From positions 1-12,052 of the forward strand of contig JAEWVQ010000341.1 of assembly GCA_023459095.1 (NCBI GenBank): a stretch of 12,052 bases of DNA, given 5' to 3'. The DNA is from Pseudomonadota bacterium. Its GTDB lineage: Bacteria > Pseudomonadota > Gammaproteobacteria > Burkholderiales > Rhodocyclaceae. Each line of letters begins with the position of its first letter. Within the stretch, counting starts at the first letter, position 1. The notes beneath the pieces are model-generated. The model was not told the origin of the DNA and ran no database searches. It worked only from the letters and a program-made list of their open reading frames with translations. Both the position numbers and the translations under genes were made by a program. Positions 1 to 7,212 of the stretch are shown here, one piece after another.

Positions 1-2
1 CC

Positions 3-782
3 CCGCCCGTGCCCGAGGTCTTCCGCGCCGAACGCCGCCCCGGTGCCACGCGCCGCGAGGAACCGACGGTGGAGGCGGCTCCCGACGACCACCCCGCCTT
101 CAGCTTCGCCATCAACGCGCCCGGCGCCGTCGATCTGGACACCGCCGCGGCCGCGCCCGCGGTCGAACCCTATGCCGCCGTCCCCCCCGCGAACGCCGCG
201 CCGGCGACGCGCGAAGCGCGCCAGGCGCGCATCGAACCGGGCACCACCGCGGTAGACACCGAGCGCCTCGACGCCACCTACGGCCGCCCACCGCCGCCCG
301 CGAGTCCGCTCGCACGCACCGCGTGGGGCCTCGCCGTCACCGTGCTCGCCAGCGCTCTCGCGGTGCAGGGCGCCTACCTGTTCCGCGCGGAACTGAGCCG
401 CGAACTGCCCGGCCTGCGCCCGCTCTATGTTGCCGCCTGCGCGCAACTCGGCTGCGACATGCCGCTGCCGCGCGACGCCGCGCTGTTCGACATCGAGAAC
501 TCCGATCTGCAGTCGGAACCGGGGCGCCCCGGGCGCCACATGCTCTATGCCACGGTGAAGAACCGCGCGCCCTACCCGCAAGCCTGGCCGCATCTGGAGC
601 TGACCCTGACCGACGCCCAGGATGGGCCGCTCGCGCGGCGCGTGTTCGCGCCGGAGGAATGGGTCGGTGCCGCGCCGCTCGACAACGGCTTCCGCGCGCG
701 CAGCGACACGGTGATCCGGCTCGCCTTCGATACCCCCGGCGTGCAGGCCACCGGCTACCGGGTCTATGTCTTCTATCCTTGA
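3..782 (+). CDS. DUF3426 (zinc-ribbon family) membrane protein, 5'-truncated by the window edge
   Basis: The reading frame is open to the left edge, so the N-terminus lies outside the window. The GTG at 9 is probably internal, because family members start with a CxxC zinc-ribbon (MJ0042 type) that is not visible here. What is visible is a low-complexity Ala/Pro-rich linker of about 95 residues, one transmembrane helix (about bases 318-383), then the conserved DUF3426 domain. That domain carries a CAQLGC cysteine pair followed by PLPRD, and a FDIENSDLQ strand typical of the family. It ends in YRVYVFYP and a TGA at 780-782. The topology suggests a cytoplasmic zinc ribbon, a long linker and a periplasmic beta-rich domain. 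The function of the family is not known. In betaproteobacteria it usually follows prmA, which would place accBC-prmA to the left (inference). Confidence 0.85.
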   Translation, partial: PPVPEVFRAERRPGATRREEPTVEAAPDDHPAFSFAINAPGAVDLDTAAAAPAVEPYAAVPPANAAPATREARQARIEPGTTAVDTERLDATYGRPPPPASPLARTAWGLAVTVLASALAVQGAYLFRAELSRELPGLRPLYVAACAQLGCDMPLPRDAALFDIENSDLQSEPGRPGRHMLYATVKNRAPYPQAWPHLELTLTDAQDGPLARRVFAPEEWVGAAPLDNGFRARSDTVIRLAFDTPGVQATGYRVYVFYP

Positions 783-875
783 GGAAGCCGCTGCGGGCTG
801 CGTCACCGCCGCGTAATGCGCGCGCCCGATACTCGCCCGCTGCGCTCCCGCCACGCATACCGCCCACCCCGCCCG

Positions 876-1268
876 ATGGCCCCTGACGACCTCCCGCCCC
901 CCCAAAGCCCGTTCAAGGGCAAGACCGGCTTCACCCGGATGTGGAACGCGCTCGGCTACTCGCTCGCGGGCCTGAAGGCAGCGCTCCGCCACGAGGACGC
1001 CTTCCGACAGGAGTGCCTGCTCGCCCTGGTGCTGATTCCTGCCGCGCTGTTCGTGCCCACCGACGGCACCGGCAAGGCCTTGCTGATCGCGAGCACGCTG
1101 CTCGTGCTGGTAGTCGAACTGGTCAACTCGGCGATCGAGGCCACCGTGGACCGCGTCTCGCTCGAACGCCACCAGCTCGCCAAGCGCGCGAAGGACATCG
1201 GCAGCGCCGCAGTGCTGCTCACCCTGCTCAATCTCGCCCTGGTGTGGGGCCTGGTGCTGTTCGGCTGA
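876..1268 (+). CDS. dgkA: Diacylglycerol kinase (DgkA), integral membrane
   Basis: It phosphorylates diacylglycerol with ATP to phosphatidic acid in the inner membrane, returning lipid released by envelope glucan or lipid modification to phospholipid synthesis. The 130-residue product fits the usual size of about 120. It has an N-terminal amphipathic GYSLAGLKAALRHEDAFRQE segment and three hydrophobic helices. The family signature VELVNSAIEATVDR contains Glu81, Asn84 and Glu88, matching E. coli Glu69, Asn72 and Glu76. A RAKDIGSAAV block follows. The start is uncertain: the frame extends to an ATG at 816, adding a basic 20-residue stretch not seen in DgkA. I chose 876 because the protein then begins just before the conserved GFTRMWNA region; neither start has a clear Shine-Dalgarno. 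The gene follows the DUF3426 gene by about 93 bases and may be co-transcribed. Confidence 0.93.
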   Translation: MAPDDLPPPQSPFKGKTGFTRMWNALGYSLAGLKAALRHEDAFRQECLLALVLIPAALFVPTDGTGKALLIASTLLVLVVELVNSAIEATVDRVSLERHQLAKRAKDIGSAAVLLTLLNLALVWGLVLFG

Positions 1269-1298
1269 AGCGTCGCGGCCCGGGCCGGCCGCCTCAGC
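1264..1298. terminator. Hairpin shared by two convergent genes, containing both stop codons
   Basis: GCGGCC (1275-1280) pairs with GGCCGC (1287-1292) around a 6-base loop. An outer pair GCTGA (1264-1268) and TCAGC (1294-1298) includes the dgkA stop and the complementary stop of the lipoprotein gene. There is no T-run, so intrinsic termination is only possible. A bidirectional role is inferred from the convergent arrangement. Confidence 0.35.
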
Positions 1299-1767
1299 GC
1301 GCCACCCGCGTGGTGCCGCCGTCGCGCAGCACCCGCACGCGCTCACCAGGCATGAAGCGTTCGCCCTGATCCTCCTGCACCACGGCCAGATACTGGTCGT
1401 TGTCCAGGCGCACGGTGACTTCGATGCCCGGCTTGCGGGTCACCCCCTCCTCGAGCGCCGCACCGGCGACGCCACCGACCACCGCGCCGACCACCGCGCC
1501 GATCGCCGAACCGCGGTTGCCGCCCACCGAGCTGCCGGCGATGCCGCCGACCGCCGCCCCCGACAGCGACCCCACCGGCGACTTGGTGCCTTCGAGCTGC
1601 ACCGGGCGCACCGCCTCGACGCTGCCGAACTGCACCACCATCGCCCGCCGCGCCTCGCCGCGCGAATAGGTGCCGCCGCCCTGGCCGGCGGCGCAGCCGG
1701 CGAGCACCACGGCGGCGAGCGCCGCGACCACGGCGCTGCGCAGCGCGCCTCCTCGTGCTAGTTCCAT
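1294..1767 (-). CDS. Glycine-zipper outer membrane lipoprotein, SlyB/17-kDa antigen type
   Basis: This 157-residue envelope lipoprotein begins with a lipoprotein signal peptide: Arg residues at 5 and 10, a hydrophobic core at 12-22, and lipobox LAGC with the lipidated cysteine at 25. Alanines at +2 and +3 argue for export to the outer membrane. Residues 64-106 form a glycine-zipper segment rich in GxxxG (GAVVGAVVGGVAGAA), the hallmark of the SlyB/Rick_17kDa_Anti family. A C-terminal beta-rich part (EVTVRLDNDQYLAVVQE, then GERVRVLRDGGTTRV) resembles SlyB homologues. The frame extends upstream, but the start at 1767 directly precedes the signal peptide and has a GGGGAA-like site. It overlaps the last 10 bases of the kinase gene, so the two are probably translationally coupled. 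It would be a substrate of the Lgt encoded at 7921. The exact role is unknown; SlyB proteins are linked to outer membrane integrity. Confidence 0.88.
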   Translation of the reverse strand: MELARGGALRSAVVAALAAVVLAGCAAGQGGGTYSRGEARRAMVVQFGSVEAVRPVQLEGTKSPVGSLSGAAVGGIAGSSVGGNRGSAIGAVVGAVVGGVAGAALEEGVTRKPGIEVTVRLDNDQYLAVVQEDQGERFMPGERVRVLRDGGTTRVAR

Positions 1768-2696
1768 AATGTTTCCCCGAAAGCCGACCGGTAGATACCG
1801 GCAATCTCGTCGCGGCTCGGCGCGTGGTTCTGCCCGCCGCGCTGTCCGATCTTGATCGCGCCCATCACCGCCGCCAGCCGCCCGCAGCGCGGCCAATCCC
1901 AGCCCTCGGCGATGCCGTACAGCAGGCCGGCACGATAAGCGTCGCCGCAGCCGGTGGGATCGACCACGGCGTCGACCTTCACCGGCGGAATCTCGATGCA
2001 GGCCCCGCCGGTGTGGATGTGCGAGCCGGCACTGCCCAAGGTAACCACCAGCGCCTCGACGCGCTGCGCCAGCTCCGCCAGCGACAGCCCGGTCTTGTCG
2101 CACATCAGGCGCGCCTCGTAATCATTGACCGTGCAGTAGCGCGCCAGTTGCAGGCAGGCGAGCAGCTCGTCGCCGGACAGGATGGGCAGCGCCTGGCCCG
2201 GATCGAACACGAACGGCACCCCGGCCTCGGCGAAGCCCCGGGCATGGCGCAGCATGCCGTCGCGGCCATCGGGGGAGACGATGCCCAGGGTGGCGCCGGC
2301 CGCATCCTGCACGCGATTCAGGTGCGAATGCATCATCGCCCCCGGGTGGAAGGCGGTGATCTGGTTGTCGTCGTGATCGGTGGTGATGAAGGCCTGCGCG
2401 GTATAGGTGCCGGGCACCTGGCGGACGTGGTCCTGACGCAACCCGAGACGTTCGAGACGCTCGCGGTAGGGGCCGGCGTCGTCGCCCACGGTGGCCACGA
2501 TCAGCGGATCGGCGCCGAGCAGGCGCAGGTTGTAGGCGATGTTGCCGGCGCAACCGCCAAACTCGCGGCGCAGGTCCGGAACCAGGAAGGAGACGTTCAG
2601 GATGTGGATCTGCTCGGGCAGGATGTGGTTCTTGAAACGGTCGTGGAACACCATGATGGTGTCGTAGGCCATCGACCCGCAGACGATGATGGACAT
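1758..2696 (-). CDS. PfkB-family kinase, adenosine kinase (AdoK)-like
   Basis: This 312-residue ribokinase-fold enzyme probably phosphorylates adenosine, or a related nucleoside or sugar, with ATP in the cytosol. Visible motifs are the N-terminal strand MSIIVCGSMAYD, the family GG motif in FGGCAGN (47-52), the NxxE motif as NDYE (191-194), and the catalytic/anion-hole motif DPTGCGDAYRAG (246-257) with Asp252 as catalytic base. The blocks LPEQIH, SFLVPDLRREFGG and FHPGAMM resemble, from memory, mycobacterial AdoK more than ribokinase or phosphofructokinase, so adenosine is the favoured substrate; this is inference and no alignment was run. The frame extends 44 residues upstream but the fold starts at 2696. 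The gene sits 55 bases downstream of the glycosyltransferase gene and overlaps the lipoprotein gene. PfkB specificity is hard to read from motifs, so another acceptor is possible. Confidence 0.85.
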   Translation of the reverse strand: MSIIVCGSMAYDTIMVFHDRFKNHILPEQIHILNVSFLVPDLRREFGGCAGNIAYNLRLLGADPLIVATVGDDAGPYRERLERLGLRQDHVRQVPGTYTAQAFITTDHDDNQITAFHPGAMMHSHLNRVQDAAGATLGIVSPDGRDGMLRHARGFAEAGVPFVFDPGQALPILSGDELLACLQLARYCTVNDYEARLMCDKTGLSLAELAQRVEALVVTLGSAGSHIHTGGACIEIPPVKVDAVVDPTGCGDAYRAGLLYGIAEGWDWPRCGRLAAVMGAIKIGQRGGQNHAPSRDEIAGIYRSAFGETLWN

Positions 2697-2751
2697 GGGA
2701 TTGAGCCCGAAAGAAGATGCGAGGCGGGCATTATAGGCCCGCGCCCGCGGC

Positions 2752-3972
2752 TCACGCGCCGGCGATGCGCGGCGTCGCGGCGGCGCGCGCCTGATGGTCG
2801 CCGACGACCTCCTCGAGCACCGCGGCAAGACCGCTCACCACCGTACTCCAGTCGGCGTCCCGCACGCTGGCGCGCGCCGCCGCGGCGAGCCCGCGGCGCA
2901 GCGCCGGCGCGCTGCCCACGCGCACCACCGCGTCGACGAAGGCGGCCTCGTCGCCGCGCTCCACCAACCATCCATTGTGGCCGCTGCGCACGCGCTCGGC
3001 GGCGGCCGCGTAGTCGAAGCCGATCACCGGCAGACCGCTGGCGAGCGCCTCGGTGGTGACGTTGCCGAAGGTCTCGGTGAGGCTGGGAAACACGAACAGA
3101 TCGGCCGAGGCGTAATGCGCGGCGAGCGCCTCGCCGGTCTGCATGCCCGCAAACAGATAGTCCGGCCCCGCGGCCTGCAGCGCCGCGCGCGCCGGACCGT
3201 CGCCGACGAAGAGCAGGCGCGCCGCCGGCACACGCCGGCGCAAGGCCTCGAAGGCGCGCACCGCGAGCGCCAGATTCTTTTCCGCGGCGACCCGTCCGAC
3301 CACCGCCACCACGACGTCGTCCTCGCCCACGCCCCACTGCGCGCGCAACGCGGCGCTGCGCCGCTGCGGCGAGAACAGCGCGGTATCGACGCCGCGCGCC
3401 ACCACCGCGGTGCGCCGCACGCCGCGCGCGCCCAGTTCTGCGGCGAGCGCCGCGGTCGGTACCAGACAGCGCTCGCCCTTGTTGTGGAAGCGGCGCAGAT
3501 AGGCAGCGAGCGGCTGCTGCAGCCAACCCAGGCCGTAGTAGCGGCTGTAGCTGTCGAAATTGGTGTGGAACTCGGTGACCACCGGCAGGCGCAGCTTGCG
3601 CGCCGCGGCCACCGCGGACCACCCCAACGGCCCTTCGGTGACCACCTGCACAACGTCGGGGCGCTGCACCGACCACGCGCGCTGCAGCGCATGGCGCGCC
3701 GGCAGCCCCATGCGCAGATGCTTGTAGTGCGGAATCGGCAGCGCCGCGGCGAGCATCTCCTCAAACGCGGCGCCGCTCGCCGCGCGATCGTCCGCGCCCT
3801 GGCGCGGACGCACGAGCTGGATGTGATGACCCAGGCGAAGCAGGCCATCGACCATGCGCGCCGAGGTCATCGCCACGCCGTTGACCTCGGGCGGATAGGT
3901 TTCGGTGACCACCGCGACGCGTAACTGGCGGGCGGTGCGGGCGAGATGCTGCAGGGTGAGCGGCGCGTCCAT
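2752..3972 (-). CDS. Glycosyltransferase, GT4 / family 1 type
   Basis: This 406-residue GT-B enzyme transfers a sugar from a nucleotide donor with retention of configuration. The N-terminal acceptor domain opens with a strand and the loop TETYPPEVNGVA (23-34). EFHTNFDSYSRYY (134-146) and an RGVD block (193-196) follow. The C-terminal donor domain has VVGRVAAEKN (224-233), LLFVGDGP (253-260), and the EX7E motif as TETFGNVTTEAL with Glu300 and Glu308. The pattern resembles mannosyltransferases of the MgtA/PimB type, so a mannose- or glucose-containing glycolipid or polysaccharide is plausible, but donor and acceptor cannot be read here. Start 3972 was chosen because the frame upstream is arginine-rich shadow sequence and would run into the HD-GYP gene. 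It lacks an obvious Shine-Dalgarno. The 91-base gap to the upstream HD-GYP gene allows co-transcription or its own promoter. Confidence 0.88.
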   Translation of the reverse strand: MDAPLTLQHLARTARQLRVAVVTETYPPEVNGVAMTSARMVDGLLRLGHHIQLVRPRQGADDRAASGAAFEEMLAAALPIPHYKHLRMGLPARHALQRAWSVQRPDVVQVVTEGPLGWSAVAAARKLRLPVVTEFHTNFDSYSRYYGLGWLQQPLAAYLRRFHNKGERCLVPTAALAAELGARGVRRTAVVARGVDTALFSPQRRSAALRAQWGVGEDDVVVAVVGRVAAEKNLALAVRAFEALRRRVPAARLLFVGDGPARAALQAAGPDYLFAGMQTGEALAAHYASADLFVFPSLTETFGNVTTEALASGLPVIGFDYAAAAERVRSGHNGWLVERGDEAAFVDAVVRVGSAPALRRGLAAAARASVRDADWSTVVSGLAAVLEEVVGDHQARAAATPRIAGA

Positions 3973-4063
3973 GGGCGCCGATCGTGCCGCGCGCGCGCGA
4001 CCGTTTAATGACCGCGCGGTGACATTCCGATGACCGCGCCGACGCCCGCACGGCTGGCTGCGC

Positions 4064-7000
4064 TCAACTGCCTCCGCCCCCCTGCCCGCCCTCGCCCAGA
4101 TAGCGCGCGATGTCGACGTCGTCGATCTGCTCCGCGGCGAGAAAGCGCTCGGCGTAGCGCAGGTGCACGCCTGAGCGCAGGAACAGCGCGAACAGATCGG
4201 CATCGAGGTGTTGCTCGGCGACGAAGCGCGCGAGAATCGCCACCGACTCCGACAACGTCTTCGCCTTCTTGTACGGCCGGTCGGCAGCGGTGAGCGCCTC
4301 GAACACGTCGGCGATCGCCATGATGCGCGCCGGCACCGACAACTGCGCGCCGCTCAGCCCGCGCGGATAGCCGGTGCCGATCAGGGTTTCGTGGTGGGTG
4401 CCGGCGTATTCGGGAATGCGCCGCAGTTGCGGCGGCAGCGGCAGGCGCTCGAGCATGAGAATGGTCTGGATGACGTGCTCGTTGATCTTGAAGCGCTCCT
4501 CGGCGCTCAGGGTGCCGCGCGCCACGCTGAGGTTGTGCAGTTCGCCGAAATCGTAGAGCCGCTCCGGGACCGTGAGGCGAAAGCCGGCGGCGGCGTCGAA
4601 ACGCTGCGTCGCCGGGCGCGGCACCACATGCCAGGGCTGGTCCGCGAGCAAGGCCTCGGACGCCGGCAGCGGCGCCGGCGCAATGTCGGCGCGGCGGCGC
4701 AGTTCGTCCTGCGACAGGCCGAGGCGGTCGTCCAGGTGGCGCAGCCAGCGCTCCCCGGCGATGCGCTGCAGGCGCTCGAGCTGGCCCTCGCCCATGGTCT
4801 CGGCGCCGAGGTTGCAGGCCGCGACGAAGGCGAAGTCGTCGGCGAGCTGCGTCCGCCGCGCGGCGCACGCCGCTTCGGCTTCGGCCGCGTCGCCACCGGC
4901 GAGCACGGCGCGCAGGCGGTCGATCTCGGCGTCGCGCAGCAGCACCTCGAAACGCATGCGGATCTCGTGGATGCGGTTGTAGATCGTCTCCAGCTTGGTC
5001 GCCTTGTCGACCACGTACTCCGGGGTGGTGACCTTGCCGCAGTCGTGCAGCCAGGCGCCGATGCGGAACTCGCGCCATTCGTCCTCGGTGCGGAAGGCGA
5101 AGTCGGCGAGCGGCCCCTCGGTGGCGCGGCAGGCCTCCTCGGCGAGCATCAGCGCCAGCTCCGGCACGCGCGCGCAGTGGCCACCGGTATAGGCGCTCTT
5201 GGCGTCGATGGCGCCGGCGATGATGCGGATCAGCGCATCCATGAGCTCGGCCTGGGCGGCGAGCAGGCGGTGGTTGTCGAGCGCCACCGCGGCCTGCGCG
5301 GCAAAGGCCTCGACGTACTGCACGACTGCGGGCGGGAACGGCACCACCGCGCCGCCGCTGCCGTCACCCGCGCCGCTGCCTTCGCGGGCGTTGGTCAGTT
5401 GCAGCACGCCGATCAGCTCGCCACTGCTCGCGGTCAGCGGCACCGCGAGCAGCGAGCGCGTCGGGTGCGCGGCATTCCGCTCGCGCTCGCGCAGCGCGGC
5501 GAAGTCGAAACGCCCCGGCGCGCGCACGTCATCGACCAGCGCCGGGCGCCGCTGCAGGGCAACCCAGACGCACAACTCGCGCTCGTTGGGCGCGCCGCTC
5601 GCGGCGTCGTGAAGCGCCAGCTCGGGCGCATCGCCGTCGTGCACCGGGCGCAGCGTGCCTGCCGGGGTGGCGAGGTAGAGCTGCGCGGCCTCGGCATTGC
5701 ACAGCTTGCCGGCACCGCGCAGCACGTCCCCGAGGAGCGCCTGGCGATCGCGCTCGGCCGACAGCAGCAGGCCGTTCTCGACCAGGCTCTCGAGCTTGTG
5801 CAGGGCGTCCTTGAGTTCGCGCGTGCGCCGCTGCAGCGACACCTTCATCAGACGGTGGGCGCTGCCCAGGGCGTCGATCTCGTAGAGCATCGAATGCACC
5901 CGCGGCCGCCCCGAGAAGTCGAACTGCTTGATGCGCTCGGAGTCGCGCGCGAGCTCGCCGAGCACGGTCACCGCGCGCCGGGTGACAAAGAACGCGAGCG
6001 GCAGCGACACCAGGAGCACGGCGGCGGCGATCAGCAGGATCTCGTGCGCGGTCTGCACGATCGGCCCCGAGAACGCGCGCATGGGCGCGAACGCGGCGAC
6101 CCGCGACATGCGGTGGGGCGCGAGTTCGACGAAGCGCTCGGCATAGACGAAGCGCTCGTCGCCGACCTGGGCGATGCGCGTCCCCGGGTGCTCGCCCGGC
6201 CGCCCCGAAACCAGCGCCGCCAGATAGGGGTCGCCGATGTCGTCCGGCCACTGCAGCGGCCGCGCCGGCACCGCGCCGGCCAGCCCGGGGCTGAACTCGA
6301 ACACCAGCACGCGCCCGAGTTCGTCGAGCACCACCGCCCCGCCCTCACGCCCTTCCAGCCCGGCGGCGACGAAGTCGCCGAGGTCGTGCAGGGTCAGATC
6401 GGCACCGAACACGCCCCCGCCGCCTTCGAGCGCCTGCGACAGCGTCACCCCGATCGCGCCCGAGGAGGCGAACACGTAGGGTTCGGTGATCTGCAGCCCG
6501 GGAATCTGGCTGGCGCCGCGGTACCACGGCCGCGTGCGCGGCGCATAGTCCGCGACGCCGTCGCGGCGCGCCAGTTCGACCCCGGCCTCGTCGAGGAAAC
6601 GCCAGCGCTCGTGGCGCACGCTGCCGGCGCCTAGGGTGATCGCGCGCACCGCGAACCAGGTCGCCGCCGGCGCGTCGAGGGCGGCGGCGATCTTTGCGTC
6701 CGCGCGCACCCCGATCACCTGCAGGAATTCGTCGGTGTCGAGGCCGAAGTAATAGCCATAGACCTCCGGGCTGACGCGCACCGCGGCGAGCAGGCCGCTG
6801 ACCATCGCACTGTCGTCGAGCAGCCCCGCGGCATTGCGGAAGAAGCGCGGGTCCATCGCCGCCTGCGCTTTGACGAAGCTGCCCGCGCTGGCGATCGTGG
6901 CCTCGAGCTTGATCGCGTTGCGCGCAGCGATCTGGGCGAAGATCACCCCGGCGTTGCGCTCGGCCATGCGCTCCAGGCGCACATAGCCCATGAGCAGGAA

Positions 7001-7087
7001 GAGGCCGGTCAGGGACACGACGAAGAGCCCCAGCAGCGCGGTCAGCAGATGGTGGAAGCGGAGTTTGAAGCGGCCGCGCACGATCAT
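4064..7087 (-). CDS. Membrane sensor c-di-GMP phosphodiesterase: dCache-HAMP-GAF-HD-GYP
   Basis: This 1007-residue protein probably hydrolyses cyclic di-GMP in response to a periplasmic or cytosolic ligand. Order of parts: TM1 (about 14-36); a periplasmic dCache-like domain (about 40-345) with GYYFGLDTDEFLQV, RPWYRGA and GVFGADLTLHDL; TM2 (about 347-369); a HAMP-like linker (370-420) and coiled coil; a GAF domain (about 440-608) ending AAVALDNHRLLAAQ; then HD-GYP. Catalytic features are all present: GGHCARV (His637), HDCGK (681-685), NEHV (His871), and HHExxxGTGYP (898-908), followed by IADVFEAL and DRPYKKAKT. HD and GYP are about 217 residues apart, far more than the usual 60 or so, because of an inserted helical segment (about 712-850). 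The start at 7087 has GAGGG four bases upstream; a 21-residue longer form from 7150 is less likely. The tail is GEGGQGGGGS. Confidence 0.9.
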   Translation of the reverse strand: MIVRGRFKLRFHHLLTALLGLFVVSLTGLFLLMGYVRLERMAERNAGVIFAQIAARNAIKLEATIASAGSFVKAQAAMDPRFFRNAAGLLDDSAMVSGLLAAVRVSPEVYGYYFGLDTDEFLQVIGVRADAKIAAALDAPAATWFAVRAITLGAGSVRHERWRFLDEAGVELARRDGVADYAPRTRPWYRGASQIPGLQITEPYVFASSGAIGVTLSQALEGGGGVFGADLTLHDLGDFVAAGLEGREGGAVVLDELGRVLVFEFSPGLAGAVPARPLQWPDDIGDPYLAALVSGRPGEHPGTRIAQVGDERFVYAERFVELAPHRMSRVAAFAPMRAFSGPIVQTAHEILLIAAAVLLVSLPLAFFVTRRAVTVLGELARDSERIKQFDFSGRPRVHSMLYEIDALGSAHRLMKVSLQRRTRELKDALHKLESLVENGLLLSAERDRQALLGDVLRGAGKLCNAEAAQLYLATPAGTLRPVHDGDAPELALHDAASGAPNERELCVWVALQRRPALVDDVRAPGRFDFAALRERERNAAHPTRSLLAVPLTASSGELIGVLQLTNAREGSGAGDGSGGAVVPFPPAVVQYVEAFAAQAAVALDNHRLLAAQAELMDALIRIIAGAIDAKSAYTGGHCARVPELALMLAEEACRATEGPLADFAFRTEDEWREFRIGAWLHDCGKVTTPEYVVDKATKLETIYNRIHEIRMRFEVLLRDAEIDRLRAVLAGGDAAEAEAACAARRTQLADDFAFVAACNLGAETMGEGQLERLQRIAGERWLRHLDDRLGLSQDELRRRADIAPAPLPASEALLADQPWHVVPRPATQRFDAAAGFRLTVPERLYDFGELHNLSVARGTLSAEERFKINEHVIQTILMLERLPLPPQLRRIPEYAGTHHETLIGTGYPRGLSGAQLSVPARIMAIADVFEALTAADRPYKKAKTLSESVAILARFVAEQHLDADLFALFLRSGVHLRYAERFLAAEQIDDVDIARYLGEGGQGGGGS

Positions 7088-7107
7088 GGGACCCTCGCCG
7101 AAGGTCG

Positions 7108-7123
7108 TTGTCGATGACGACAA
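7108..7123. promoter_or_regulatory. Inverted repeat in the divergent HD-GYP / yceH intergenic region
   Basis: TTGTCG, four bases (ATGA), then CGACAA form a perfect dyad 21-36 bases upstream of the HD-GYP start. It overlaps a second nested dyad, GTCGT / ACGAC (7104-7121). The position fits an operator for a divergent promoter region or a hairpin in the sensor mRNA leader. No known regulator consensus was recognised, so this is only a candidate. Confidence 0.25.
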
Positions 7124-7212
7124 GAATAGCGCAGGACGCCGGCGCGACACCGCGTTCGCGGCGCGCGCCCGCGTCCTTTATCATCGCAGCTCCCGACGGC
7201 TCCGGAATTCGC

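Noticed and set aside
1824..3059. 411-codon plus-strand frame antisense to the kinase and glycosyltransferase
   Set aside because: No domain and biased composition; the minus-strand frames carry the PfkB and GT4 motifs.
3988..3999. Alternating (CG)6 tract upstream of the glycosyltransferase start, possibly Z-DNA forming
   Set aside because: A short run like this is expected by chance in DNA of this base composition; nothing else supports a function.
4011..4020. Perfect 10-base palindrome ACCGCGCGGT in the gap between the glycosyltransferase and HD-GYP genes
   Set aside because: Symmetry breaks just outside it and such GC palindromes are frequent here; no known operator recognised.
4208..6634. 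808-codon open frame on the plus strand antisense to the HD-GYP gene
   Set aside because: The opposite strand encodes a protein with clear TM, Cache, GAF and HD-GYP motifs. The antisense product is rich in Arg, Gly, Ala and His with no recognisable domain, typical of a high-GC shadow.
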